Positions 1 through 11,689 of a DNA stretch of 64,000 nucleotides are shown here, piece after piece; position 1 is the first letter of the stretch; each line of letters starts with the position of its first letter. Both the position numbers and the translations under genes were made by a program. Source of the stretch: Porodaedalea pini (taxonomy: Eukaryota > Basidiomycota > Agaricomycetes > Hymenochaetales > Hymenochaetaceae); the NCBI GenBank assembly GCA_002794775.1, contig NBAY01000018.1, positions 558,001 to 622,000 on the forward strand, read 5' to 3'. Under the pieces are notes generated by a model, which did no database searches, was not told where the DNA came from, and worked only from the letters and a program-made list of their open reading frames with translations.

Positions 1-311
1 GGCTCCCCTACATCTACCTATAAAATTCTTTCCTTCATCTGTAAATTAAGTATATGACTATACCAACATCTCCTGCAAGTTTGAAGCCAATCCATTCAGT
101 ATTCATGGTCCAGCAGCAAGATTTGTGTTCCACTTCAAGCTCTTTCCACCCTCCTTTTCTCACAACAGGTCTTGCAGAGTAGAACACAAATCTTGCTGCT
201 GCACCATGAATACTGAATGGATTGGCTTCAAACTTTCAGGAGATGTTGGTATAGTCATATACTTAATTTACAGATGAAGGAAAGAATTTTATAGGTAGAT
301 GTAGGGGAGCC
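1..311. repeat. Large foldback: two 130-bp inverted arms around a 51-bp loop
   Basis: Positions 1-130 and 182-311 are reverse complements of each other with only two mismatches by eye (near 77 and 111 of the left arm). The loop at 131-181 is unique and pyrimidine-rich. The left arm begins at the first base of the window, so the palindrome may extend outside it. No open reading frame is involved. Such near-perfect long palindromes are typical of foldback or MITE-like elements, of a recent inverted duplication, or of an assembly chimera at a contig end. Confidence 0.9.
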
Positions 312-660
312 ATAATTTTTGAATCTCAGTGGAAATGGGTGAGAGAACAGACCAGCTGCACTTGTTTGATCTCCACCCACCTACACAGTCAATTTATTGC
401 TCCCTATTTTACATATTTCTTCTCCTGAGAACCGTGCCTTTTTTTTGAGTACTTAATGAGCAGGTACTGTGCAGAATTCACAGAGAAAATAGGCATTCAT
501 TCTAATTCTTCGACACTTTGGCTCTGACGCGGCTCACTTCACGTGACATGCACGTGTCGCAGGACTTATGAAAATGGCTGTATGAAAATGGCTGTAATAT
601 TGAACGCGACGCGTTTTTGCACCGCACGTGTTTGTCGATTCAAACCACGAGATAACGATG

Positions 661-780
661 TCTCATCTCTCGATAGGTGCTAGCATGTCGACGCCCTGAT
701 CGATGTGCTCACTCGACTAAAGAGAAATGGAGGCATTCAGGACCAGGACCAGGAATGCTCCTCCATAAACATGTCAACTT
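661..780 (+). pseudogene. Fragment resembling the 5' end of the F-box gene relic at 14.8 kb
   Basis: The stretch from about 661 to 735 matches the start of the F-box relic at 14820-14890 with few differences. Both read as a serine/aspartate start followed by IDALIDSLTRLKR-like residues (here the phrase is DALIDVLTRLKRN after a shift). The reading frame here is short and followed by unrelated sequence, so this is best read as a decayed member of the same F-box family. It could instead be a shared leader of two distinct genes. Confidence 0.35.
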
Positions 781-1792
781 GGTGGGCTATTCCACTTATC
801 TCATACAGGGCATCCTTCTCATTGAATGCAGTGGCGGAAATAAGTTGGACCTTGTCTGCGATAAGGGCTATATGTATTTGCGAAAGCGCAGCACATGTGA
901 GATGTTTTCCAGGTGATGATCCTCCAAGCGGGGCGCAATGTCCGTGAAATGGAAAAGAGAATTTTACCTGAGGTCCTTCACGGAATACGCGGTCTTCCGA
1001 ATTAGCTTTTGTCATGAATCTATGTGCATGCAAGTGACGGTTGGGATGCCGATAGAATGCAATCAAGCTCTCGTCTGTCTGCACTCATTTTCGTGCAACC
1101 GCTCTATACACCTTTTGTCTTTGGACATTTGGAGATTTGTTACCCTTGCGCGATTCCCACTCGAAGCATGAATGCGCCATTGACAATTGCTTTAGACGAT
1201 CTTTCAACTGGCATAGAAAGGGACTGCTACTGCATCTGTACTGAGGAATATGAGGCTCAGAAGGAAATAAGTCAACGTCACAAGCGTTATGCTCTTATGC
1301 GTAAGGCTCTTCAGGTTCGATATTGACATCACAAAATTTTGCCTCAGCTGATTTGCGCTTTCAGTGATCGTAAGGGTACGGAAGGATCGGCAGGGATGAT
1401 ATTCGGTCATATGCCGATATAAGGCGTAAGAAGACTTCGTGTCGACTAAATGTAGATATAAGGGGTTAAGGGGTAACATTAGTTTTGGTAATATTATAAG
1501 TTTACATAATGTTTCTGCATGAATATATGGGTCGCGTAAGTCTTAGTACCGGATTGTAAGGTTGAGAGACAGTTGTGTATGTATGTATGAGAGCATGATC
1601 TACAGAGAAGCCTTGCATTGTCATTAAAAGCAAATAATAATAATTACAAACATCCTATATCCTTCCGCTAGACTTTGGTGGTGATATACATTGCTTTCGA
1701 GCACAAGTGAGAATTAAGTAGTTGTTAGTAGGAAATAAAAGCGCATTCCAAATCATAAGACATTCTACCCCGGGCCCGATATATCAATGTTA
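781..1792. other. Intergenic, no supported gene
   Basis: Several short overlapping reading frames exist on both strands, but none carries a recognisable motif, a convincing splice structure or a long open run. The right half (about 1480-1700) is AT-rich. I see no RNA gene. Confidence 0.5.
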
Positions 1793-4312
1793 CTACAGCA
1801 GCGAGACAGGAACATTGCAGTGCATAGAAGGAATGCGGTTGAAATAACGAACAAATGTATCGGCATAGAATCCAACCAAAGCTTTGAAATCGTTCGAGCC
1901 GACGCTTGTGGGAAAACCAGGCCAAACCTTCAGAACAAGGAAGAGAGCCTCGAGGGAGCCGTCGTCCAATTGCTCTCCCCAATACTCCCTGATCGGCTTT
2001 GAAATGTCAGGAATGACAGTCATCGACCCATCTTCGGTTCCCAGATACACGTGGCTCAATAGACCGTTTTGTTGATGGTGCTCATCGGCCGTCATGCGTT
2101 CACACGGCAGGATGAGCTGATCGAGCGCATACAGCTCATACCGGAACAAAAGCTCAGAAAGCTCCCACTGTACTTCCATTCGGAGGACCTTGTCGCGGAC
2201 TATGCAATCGGCCGAGACGGATTTAGTGCGCCATACTTGTGCTTTAGTCCGATCGAAGGGCTCCAAGTGGCGCTCGACGCCAAACACCACCTTAATGGTT
2301 GCATTGTTGGATACTCGTTGTCATTTCGCGGGAGGTAAATCACTCGCGTCCGGCATATCACGAACATGCGAAGAGGCAGGCAGTCTGGAAGAGCTAGCGT
2401 CTAACACGGAGGGCATCCTATTGTAGATACGCTCCACGAACGGATCAGCGGTGTTCAGTGGGAGCGGCGTGGACTTCATGTAGTCGCCATGTATGATAGT
2501 CTTCCAGTCTCGCAACCTGCGCCATATTGACCTGTCGAAGATACCGCCTTTGAGGAGCATGTCGATTAACGTGGGCCTAATACGAATGTAGTTGAGATAC
2601 AGATCTGCCGTTTTATCCGTATTGGTGTGAATCAGCATGAAAGGTGGAGGGAGTGGGTAGAGTGCAGCATGAGTCTTGTTCTGGGCAATGGTACCAAGCT
2701 TCGTCAGAGTACGTGACACGTCGTTATGGTATGAAGGCAGGTCTGGCCGTCCGTCAACTCCATTCGGTACATGAAGAATGCGAGTGTAGTTGATGTAAGG
2801 CTCGCAATGTGCCTTCTGCTTTACCTCGATCTGCGCCCTTCGCTTTCCGGCCCTCTTCTTCTTCTTTGAAGATACGTTGGACACTGCATCACCGGAAGGA
2901 GCTGAAGATGAGGATGTTGACGGAGGCGTGTATTTAGTAGAAGACGACGAAGGCGGGGGACGTTTGAAAGCAGGAGCTCCAGGCTGATGGATCTGAAAGT
3001 CGTACATTTGTTCGAGGAGCTCACTGATATCGTCTTGCACCATAAACTGACTCTTAGAGATATCACGCAAGTGCGCGTCGAGTTTGAAGCTAAAGCCGTC
3101 ATGAAGAGGCTGTCCGCTAATTTGAAATAAGTCCTTTTCGACGTAGTTCGACCACGGAACACAATCCTGGACGGCATATATCTTTCCTTGTAGTTGCTCA
3201 TGCCGACAAATGAACCACACAGGTATGCCGATCCGATACAGGTGGTTAACGACGGTGGGATCGGTAGTGAACGCGCCGTGAACAGGCAGGACCTCTGTTT
3301 GATAGCTTTCCTTTGACTTGATGTGGGGCAGGACAACATCGAGGTACGTATACAGCCCATGCAGTTCGAGAATGGAGCGCTGAATGTCGCATACAGTGAA
3401 TAAGGTCACACGCCAGCTACTTTTCAGGAGGCGAAGGCGCTCGACACCGAATTGACCCACTTCGAAGCATTGCCTGTACACCTTGTCCATTCCATCATCG
3501 GACCCTTCTTCCCTGCGCATTGAACCACTAGTTCGCGTCTTCGCCGCTATCAAAAGGAGTGCGGTTTCCAAATTATCGATTAGCTCTTTACGCAGCTGTC
3601 CGACTTGCATCTGCGGTTCGTTGTCATGCCAGCCTTCCTTGCAACCATTTTTGTCGAGTTCTAAGACATTCGTGAAGTCTTCCTCCTTGGGATCGTACAA
3701 AGGAATGTCGGCAACAAGAGAACAAAGGCGTACAAAGCTACCCGTGGTGATCTTCGTGTCAAACAGGATGCAAGCGTGATGGATTGATGTTTTCGAGAAG
3801 AATTGAGGCCATCGAGAGTACTCGTGTCCTCCCCAAAAGCCATCAACGTGTTTGAGGATGCCGTACTTCTCGTCCATTATCAGGTATTGCGGTACCCAGT
3901 TTGCATTCGGACTCGAGATGACGTTCTTCTTGTACTGCATGTCTGCCAAAACACGAGCATCTAGCGCTCGTACAGGGTAGACACTCTCATCTGCAATCGA
4001 GTAGTTTAGTGTGCCTTACAAGAGAATCAGCGGTTGTTTTAACATACCAAGTTCATGCGTCTTCTTCAGAGTCAGGGTATTCTCAGTCCGAACCTCATGT
4101 GCATTGCGTGAGCTGTTCTGTTCATCCCGTGAGTGTCGTCCTTTGCCCCCCAAACCATGGCCATTGCCCCATGAGCCATTATCTTCCGAGTTGCCCCACG
4201 AGCCAAGTTCTTTGCCCCACGAGCCATTATCTTCCGAGTTGCCCCACGAGCCAAGCTCTTTGCCCCACGAGCCATTCGCACCATCCCGAGAGTAATCACG
4301 ACCACTTGACAT
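1793..4312 (-). CDS. Unrecognised 820-codon basidiomycete-type protein with one in-frame stop
   Basis: I do not recognise this protein by name. The model starts at an ATG at 4312 (MSSGRDYSRDG), has an intron at 3991-4047 (GTATGT...GCAG), and then one continuous frame runs to 1793. It is interrupted only by a TGA at 2321-2323; translation resumes in the same frame immediately after it. Without that stop the product would be 820 residues. The N-terminus holds repeats of SWGKELGSWGNSEDNG. The middle has a Pro/Ser linker and a basic stretch (SSKKKKRAGKRR) that could be a nuclear localisation signal. The C-terminal part after the stop (KVVFGVERHLEPFDR onward) reads like well-kept protein. A GT...AG pair could remove the stop, but that 53-base intron would break the frame. 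A recent nonsense mutation is the simplest reading; a sequencing error or readthrough remain possible. Confidence 0.7.
4173..4278. repeat. 48-bp in-frame minisatellite, two full copies and a partial third
   Basis: Units start at 4173 and 4221 with a partial copy at 4269. The unit length is a multiple of three, so on the minus strand it adds whole repeats of SWGKELGSWGNSEDNG near the N-terminus of the 820-codon gene. The two copies differ at one base or so, which points to recent expansion. Confidence 0.9.
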
Positions 4313-6370
4313 CTGGAGATTAATCAGCTGCAAGCTATGTGGACGACGAAATATTGAGATTTGAGGGACTCCAAAAACAAACCTTGACGTTATCAGATGT
4401 AGGATGATTCTGTATTTCAAAACATTCGAGCGTTCAGTGCACTCAAACAAGCAACTTTCTACGACACATACCTTGCGATTTCAATTTGCCTATCCGGGAC
4501 TAATCCTTGAAGTCCTGGTGCCTGGAGACGATGACCTTGAGCTCAGCGAATACGAATTGTAGCCGCTGAGATAGTACACAAGACGGTTTGCTACTGCAGA
4601 CCGTCGATGGTATGCCCACGAGTATGCACTAGGCTGACTCTTAGGGACTTTGTGAGGACAGGTTGGATTCCTTAACCGGTGTTGTTCGGATGAGTGAGTC
4701 GATGGTGGGGGCAAGTCGAAGAGAGGCCGCAGCGGCGATGATCGACATCAAGTCGGACGCGGGCTGAGTCATCACGTGCGGGCCTCATTGCTTCTCTACT
4801 AAGGATCAGCCTGGCCACTCCACGCTCTCACACCCATGTCTCCCTCCCCCTATATCGTCCTGCGCAGCTCTGGCCCATCGAGTGTCCTCAATCCCAATTC
4901 TGTCTAGGATGAAGGCGATACTCAAAGTCTAGCTCTCGTATAACAGGTGCGATCACGCTTTTCTTTCGAATCAAGTCTCACAGCATTCTGAGTCTCGTGT
5001 ACAGGCATCGATCGACTCCGTCCATATCCTCCCTCCTTCCCCTTGTCATTCGACAAGTGCTTTAGGCTTATGGTAATTACCATCATAGCCAGCCCTGCTG
5101 TTAGAACCTGAACTTTCACCTTTTCCTTTATTCTCCCTTTTACCATTTCCTTTATTATATTCGTCCTTTTCATCATGTTTACCCATCTTACACAATCATT
5201 CCCACACTGCCTTCATTCGTTCCATTCCCACTTGTTAGGTAATATAGTCTCACGGTCATCGCTATATAAGGTCTCAGGAATCGCATGAACTCCTTGTTCT
5301 GCTTTTCCTCTTACCTCCGCGACGACCTAGGTGAGACTCGTCCCCCTTGTATTAGTTTAGACTTGTATTAATCCTCTTACCTCCGCGACGACCTAGCCTG
5401 AGTAAACGTGTCCCGAGTCTACGCTCGAGTATAGCACGTCCCAGACGACAGTCAGCCGAGGCCTGCCCAGTTCAAGTCGTCTCCCGGACTCCCGCCTAAC
5501 ACCTGCCACCGTCGCCAGCCTAGTGCAAGCGATAGGCGGGGTGAAGCATGCAGCATCGCTAACAAATGTTAGTGGTGTTGTCTTTTGAAAGGGCGCAAGT
5601 CTCCGTGGCTTGGGTTACGCTTTCGATGTTCGACGTCAGGCTTCAAGGGTTCATTATTGCCTTGAGGATACCCATGATCGTTGAAAATGTGTGCGTCCCA
5701 TTCATCGTTCTTCGTCTTTCTTTGCATTCGATCCATATATCTTGTCGCCTGGAACGGGCGACTGCAACAGACGCCCCATCCAGACGTGCGCTGTTTCAAA
5801 CGTTATACATCCTTCCAATCTGTCTTACTGACGTGCTCACAGTCTGTTGCACGGTATCATGATCGAGAACGACTCAGAGGATCTCGGTAACCTCTCTCGC
5901 TAGAAGGATGTTGATGGCGCGCTTCGATCCGACTTTTCTTTTCATGAAACACGCCCTCGAATTTACTGCCGCCTGTTGGCCGTACGGAGCTCTGTAGCTT
6001 CGGAAGTGTTACCAGAGCTGTGTCTCTTGCGTATCGGACGACGGCGCCAAGAGCAATAGCGTGCGTGCGACACCTCGGAAACATTGTTGGCTGGAAGTAG
6101 CCGATCTGTGCATTTGAAGGAAGGGCCAGCAGGGATCTCGATGAATACGGACTGCATGCGTGTTTATATACTACTATCAAAGTTTGAGATGTATCGGCAG
6201 CATAATCAGAAAGAGTGATCGGCCTGTCATATTTTACGGGCATAGTCTACATTCTTCTCCCCCCTTGGTCTCTCCACGATAACGTCCCGCAAGGGAGCTC
6301 CAGCCTGTCCGTCTTATACCTTCCTGTATTTCTCCCTCCCTTCCCTCTCCTTGTCATACAATTGTCCAAA
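4313..6370. other. Intergenic; possible decayed LTR-like sequence
   Basis: No supported gene. A 24-bp sequence is directly repeated at 5307-5330 and 5373-5396 (66-bp offset). A TATATAAGG motif lies just upstream at about 5264, so the region could be the promoter part of a solo LTR, but I could not define terminal bases or a target duplication. From about 5540 to 6370 there are only short mutually overlapping frames. The end of this stretch is the 5' flank of the Plavaka transposase. Confidence 0.4.
5307..5396. repeat. 24-bp direct repeat pair
   Basis: The same 24 bases (starting CCTCTTACCTCCGCGACGAC) occur at 5307-5330 and 5373-5396, separated by 42 bases. This may be part of a degenerate LTR. 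Confidence 0.85.
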
Positions 6371-9300
6371 ATGCGGAGGTTTGAATGCAGAGGACCTGGC
6401 TGCAGGCGATCGTTTACTTCAGTGAACAGGGCCGGACGACATCAAAAAACCTGTTCCTATGTTACGGAGCATGCGATGCGGGTGTGGGATAAGGCCTTGA
6501 ATGGCCAGAGGGAAGCAAGAAACTCAAGGGCTTCCCATTCACGAGTAGAACAGGTTCCGACTGTGAGTTTTATGACTCGTAGTTTTTTAAATTTGCTAAT
6601 TTGACGTAGTCGGCCTTGGTTTACATCGATGCGGAGCCCGATGCGGATTTTGGTCCTGAGCCTGACCCCGAAAGCCCACCTGCGCAACTTGTTGCGGAGC
6701 CTGAACCACCTACTGTTTCGGCGGCGGGCCACATTGTGCGACAACGCGTGCTGCCCGCCCGATATCGAGACCTGCTGCCAGACGTCCCTGCCCGCGAAGT
6801 CGTCATTGAGACAAGCCCAGGCGTGGAGGATGCTGTCGCTAACGTTGCAGAGGCAGAATCCGTGGACGACGTTCCTTTCCGTTTATTTCGATCAGACCAC
6901 AACAAGTTTGGCTTGTGGAAAGTCTTCAGGCACGGTCCTTACACGATAGATTCAAGTTCACTGCCAGAAATTGCGCCAAATGCGGTTGCCTCGTCTGTGG
7001 GTGAAAGTGTGGAATCAAATCCGTTTGGACCCCATCCAAACTATTCGTCATTTCGTTTCAATCAGTGGTTCTGGATGGGGGGGATACAAAAGACGTTGAA
7101 AGAGGGTCAGCGACTTCAAAAAATAATAGGCTCAGACGATTTTATAGCAAAGGATGTCCTGCAAATGAATATGCCGAAGGTTAACAAGCTGCTCGGGAAC
7201 AGCACACTTAGCGAGTTCTTTGATCCTCGCGACGGCTGGGTGCAGAGTACTCTGAACGTTCCCGTGCCTCTTGGACACTTGAGTGATGAAGCGCCGCTTC
7301 GTGTAGATTTCGAAATCGATCAGTTCCTTCATCGTCCACTCACAGGCGTCATCCGATCCGTTTTCGAGAGCCCACAGAACAGTACTGGCTTCTGTTACGA
7401 GCCTTATGAGCATAGGTTTAAATCGCCGTTCGGAGGGGAGGAAATGGCAGTGCACGGGGAACTTTATTCGTCGAAAGTGTTCCATGATGCACACGAGGAA
7501 GTACAGCGTCTACCCCGGGACGCTGATGACGATCTTCCTCGAGCTGTCATTGGTATGCAGTTTTGGTCGGACGGAATGTCCGCTGCAAAGTTTGGCAGTG
7601 CAAAACTTTGGCCTGCATATCTTCAGTTTGGCAATCAGTTGAAGTACGAGCGCTTCAAATCTGGGGCATGTCACCATATTGCCCATATTCCTTTGGTAAG
7701 CGCGTCCTTATCCTTAAAGTCTATCGGTTTCTCACCATTGCCCTGCATTCGTAGCTTCCAGGTGGTTTCAAGGACTTTGTTCAACAGCATTCGCAAGGAA
7801 GGCCGGCGTCGGACGCACTTGAAACGCATTGCCGACGAGAGTTGATGCACTGCATGTGGAAAGCCTTGCTTGACGACGAGTTCCTTCATGCGTGGGTACA
7901 CGGTATGGTCGTCCTTTGCGGTGACAGTGTTCCACACCGTCTGTATCCTCGTATTTTCACGTACTCTGCAGATTATCCAGAAAAGTATGCATCGTTCGAT
8001 CCATACTGCTAGCTCGCTAAATATTCTTGCAGGGTTTTGCTTGCGACAATGAAACATTTGGGAAAGCACCCATGCCCCCGCTGCCTTGTGAAGAGTGATG
8101 CAATATCTTCTTTGGGTAAACATGCAGATGCAAAATTCAGAATCAAACACGCTCGAGTCGACGATCCTTCATGACGCTATGATGTAGAAGCCGCACGTGA
8201 TCTCATCTACAATAAACGTCGGCACGTTGGGCATGCAAACATCGCACAGATTTTGGACAAGTACTTGCTGACGCCGGTAGAAGTGAGCTCGCTAGTTTCA
8301 ATGGCACATCGTTTCTGAATCTGACATTTCCCTAGAATGCCTTTTCTGCACGGCTGGGTCCTCTTGGGTTCGATTACCACTCAATGCTTGTCGTTGATGT
8401 CATGCATGAGTGGGAGGTCGGCATATGGCAGCAGATCTTCACTCATCTTGTTCGCATTCTCGATACTTTCTGGCACGCTCGACTGAACAAGATACACGAT
8501 CTAGACAGAAGGTTAGGTCGCGTTGACATACATTTAACTTGCGTTCTTCTCATAAATCAGTAGAGTCAGAGCCATACCCTCCTTTTCAGATTCGATTCGG
8601 ACATATAAAGGGAACATATCAGAGATGAAGCAGATGACTGCTTACAGCTTCGAAAACCTTCTGCAGGTGAGGAAAGTTTTAGTCTGAGCAAGTATGATCA
8701 ATACAATAATTTATCCACACAGTGCGCTCTACCAGTGTTCGAAGGGCTTCTTCCAGAGCCTCACGAAACCATCATTCGCGAACTCATATATCGCACGGCA
8801 ACGGTCCACGCTCTTGCGAAGCTTCGAATCCATACCGATGCTACAGTTGCAGCATTGGACAGTGAAACGAAGACGTTCGGTTCCGCCCTGCGGAGGTTCA
8901 AACGAGAGACATGCTCGGCCTTCATGACCGCTGAACTTCCAACGGAATCGCAGAAGCGACTACGTAGGTCGTGCCGCAAGAAGACAGGAGAGAACATCGG
9001 CAGTGATGAGCCCATACACGCTATGGTGAAGAAGACTTTCAACGTAAATACGTCTAAGATCCATGCTATCGGGGATTACACACGCCATATTCTAATGTAT
9101 GGGACAACCGACTCGTATAGTACTGCCATTGTAAGAGGCTCGTGCTATAGTTTGCTCGACTTTTTACTCACTTCGTAGCGCCAGGGGGAGACGGAGCACA
9201 AAAAGTCGAAACAAAACTACTTGAGAACGAATCGGGTGAATTTCGTTCAACAAGTGACTGAGATTCAACGTATCCAGTCAAATCTTGCTCACATTGCGGA

Positions 9301-10478
9301 AAAGGTTGATGGCATTGTGCCCGCCCATTCAGACTCTATAATAGACGGTTCAGTTACCAACGGCAAGCGCTATCGTTTTGGAGTGAAAGGGACGCCGTAC
9401 GATCTCAAAAAGTGGGCGGAAGACAATGAATATGATCCCGCATTGGAGGTGAGCTTGTAAAAGTTGCTGATTCACGAATAATGGGCGGGCTGACAAGTGC
9501 TTAGAATTTCCATGACTTGTTGGAAGAACATATCTTCGCTCGGCTGAAGAACCTTGATTATGATGATGACGAACTTCAGTTTTCTACCGACGATCGAGCG
9601 GACGTCATCATAAAGGATAATAGGATTTACGAGCACAAGCACATGGGCATCGACTACACTACATACGATTTACAGTGCAAACATGATTCTATCAGCCCTA
9701 CTTCTATAACGTCGGATGTCATGCTTCTTTCCCGGGACTCCAATATTATGACGAAGTCGGTCTCGCCTTTCTGGTACGCTCGCGTGATTGGGATGTACCA
9801 TGTCGATGTCTGTCTAAGGAGCTCCGAGTCGACGCCAAGCCGCTTAGATTTGTTGTGGGTTCGTTGGTTCGGGCGAGCGATGGAGGATAAGTTTGGTGAT
9901 GATGTGTGTCGGCTGGAGTGTGTCAGATTCGTAACGAAAGAAGACAAGTTGCCGCCATTTGGTTTTGTTGAGCCTGCTGCTATCGTTCGCGCTGTCCATT
10001 TAATTCCCGCCTTCCATTACGGGAGGACAGATACGCTTTTGCCTCCATCACGGCTAGCACGGATAAAAGAGCCGGACGATATCATACATGATTGGGAGTC
10101 ATTTTATGTGAATAAGTACGTGGTGTTTACCCCATGCCACTTCCAGACTAAGAAACAAAAATTAGATTTGCTGACCGTGATTTATTCATGCACCATCGAG
10201 GTGGTGGCATCGGCCACACTACAGGGCATAATGTCCAGAACGCGAACCACGTACCGCCAGACATGTATGGGAGACTCGGTGTACATCGAACTGATGATGA
10301 AGATGATGAGATGGACATCGAGGTTCTGCAGGATGATGAAATGGACTTACAGGACAGCGAAGATGACGAACCGGATGGAGTCGAGTCTGAAGGATCAGCT
10401 GAGGACCAGGAGAATGACGAGGAGACTGACGAGGATGAGAATAACGATGAGATGTACAGAGTCACCGATCTAGAATGA
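6371..10478 (+). CDS. Plavaka-type KDZ transposase, ten exons, one internal stop
   Basis: This gene catalyses DNA transposition in the nucleus for the Kyakuja-Dileera-Zisupton superfamily. Joined exons: 6371-6562, 6610-7695, 7755-7984, 8033-8282, 8336-8511, 8561-8666, 8723-9130, 9179-9448, 9505-10115, 10166-10478. All introns are 47-59 bp with GT/AG ends and consistent phase, giving 1213 codons. The N-terminus has a Cys/His finger (FECRGPGCRRSF...RHQKTC). Family hallmarks follow: GMQFWSDGMSAAKFGSAKLW, CHHIAHIPL, KHPCPRCLV, VVDVMHEWEVGIWQ, EMKQMTAYSFENLLQC, and near the C-terminus FGFVEPAAIVRAVHLIPAF, YGRT and FADRDLFM. The C-terminal tail is strongly acidic. A TGA at 8172-8174 interrupts exon 4 (VDDPS*RYDVEA), and the frame continues unbroken. 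The copy is therefore probably recently inactivated. I could not identify terminal inverted repeats. Confidence 0.9.
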
Positions 10479-10510
10479 TGGCGCAATACTCAGATGGAGA
10501 GTCGTGACTT

Positions 10511-10976
10511 GAGTAGATTGAGATGCCGTTATGATTGGCCAGATGAGGGAGGGTGTGGATTATACTCTTCAAGCGAGATGCGGCGCGAGTCGCTGCTTGC
10601 AGAGGAATGCCTTGAGCTGTCGGTGATCGTCGACTGACAGTATCTGGAGAGCGAATAGACCGAGATGCCGCTATGATTGACAGACGAGGGAGGGTGTGGA
10701 TTACTCTTCGAGCGAGATGCTCCCCGAGCCACTACGTGCAAACGAAAGCCTTAATGCTTCATTTGTGAGAATGAAATGAAGTAGGAAGAGAAGGTGTCAT
10801 ACGCTGAAGCAGACTCCCGAGCTGTCAGTGGTTGTCGACCGACAGTATCTGGAGAGCAAGTAGACCGAGATGCCATTATGATTGACAGACGAGGGAGGGT
10901 GTAGATTATATTCTTCGAGCGAGATGCTGCCCGAGCCGCTGCTTGCAAACAAATGCCTTGACGCTTCGTTTGATGT
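10511..10976. repeat. Three imperfect tandem repeats just after the transposase
   Basis: Units begin at about 10511, 10656 and 10860. Each opens with a GAGATGCC...TATGATTG box, followed by a GAGGGAGGGTGT box, a GCGAGATGC box and a GACAGTATCTGGAGAGC box. The middle unit is longer by about 60 bases and the last is truncated. Their position directly 3' of the transposase stop suggests subterminal repeats of the element, though an unrelated minisatellite is possible. Confidence 0.8.
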
Positions 10977-11689
10977 TTCACCAGACTGGAGACAAATTTC
11001 TGAGCATGTCTGCAGCCCGGTGATGAGCGACTGCCACTAGAGAGCATCGAAGCCTGCAAGGGAGGAGTCGAGTTCAGACCCGAAGGGATCACGACAGCTC
11101 ACGCCAGCGAAATTTGAACGAGGTCGAATGGGAAGGAAGATTTTGAGGAGGCTTGATTATAGAAAGACTCCGAGTATCATTTCATTCTCATTCGCACATT
11201 TGTACGTATTTAAGTTCCTACTATGTATCTGTACATGCGTGTCAGTCATGATATGCAGTGCGACTTCATGATACTAATACGCACTGTTGAAGCCCGGTTT
11301 ACTACTTCTTTCCTGTAGACTTTCCCTTTCCTTCACCGGATTTCTTTCCTTCGACACGATGTTTCGGTGGCGGTGGTACCTGTGCACATAAGTTCGGGCT
11401 TGTTGAGGTGAGATGTACGGATGCGAGGGTATACTAACTTCCTGAACTTTCTTGGCCCGTTTCGCGATATCACGCCCTCATTTGTCTGCTCGATCAAAGC
11501 AAAGATAGACAGAAAGTAAGGTTATTTTTCCCATATTCGATCGAGTAGATTTGAGTTAATGATCTGGTATGGATGTATAGACGCTGGAAAGACGGCGAGC
11601 TCGAGCTCGGACGTTATCCACAAAACCTCACGCTCAATTTGGCAAGTATGCAATTCTATTCAAGAAGCTCAAAAATAACTTTTTTGTAT
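10977..11689. other. Intergenic with one exon-like minus-strand scrap
   Basis: On the minus strand 11388-11302 reads VPPPPKHRVEGKKSGEGKGK and onward to a stop, preceded by an acceptor-like CAG. Farther upstream lies a short DIAKRAKKVQE frame that has a stop just before it. This may be the 3' end of a lost gene. Nothing else here can be supported. Confidence 0.25.

Noticed and set aside
2321..2374. A 53-base GT...AG intron that would remove the TGA at 2321-2323
   Set aside because: Its length is not a multiple of three, and the joined frame loses the KVVFGVERHLEPFDR continuation.
4755..5540. A complete solo LTR
   Set aside because: A TATA-like motif and a direct repeat are present, but I could not find matching termini or a target duplication, so it is kept only as a possibility.
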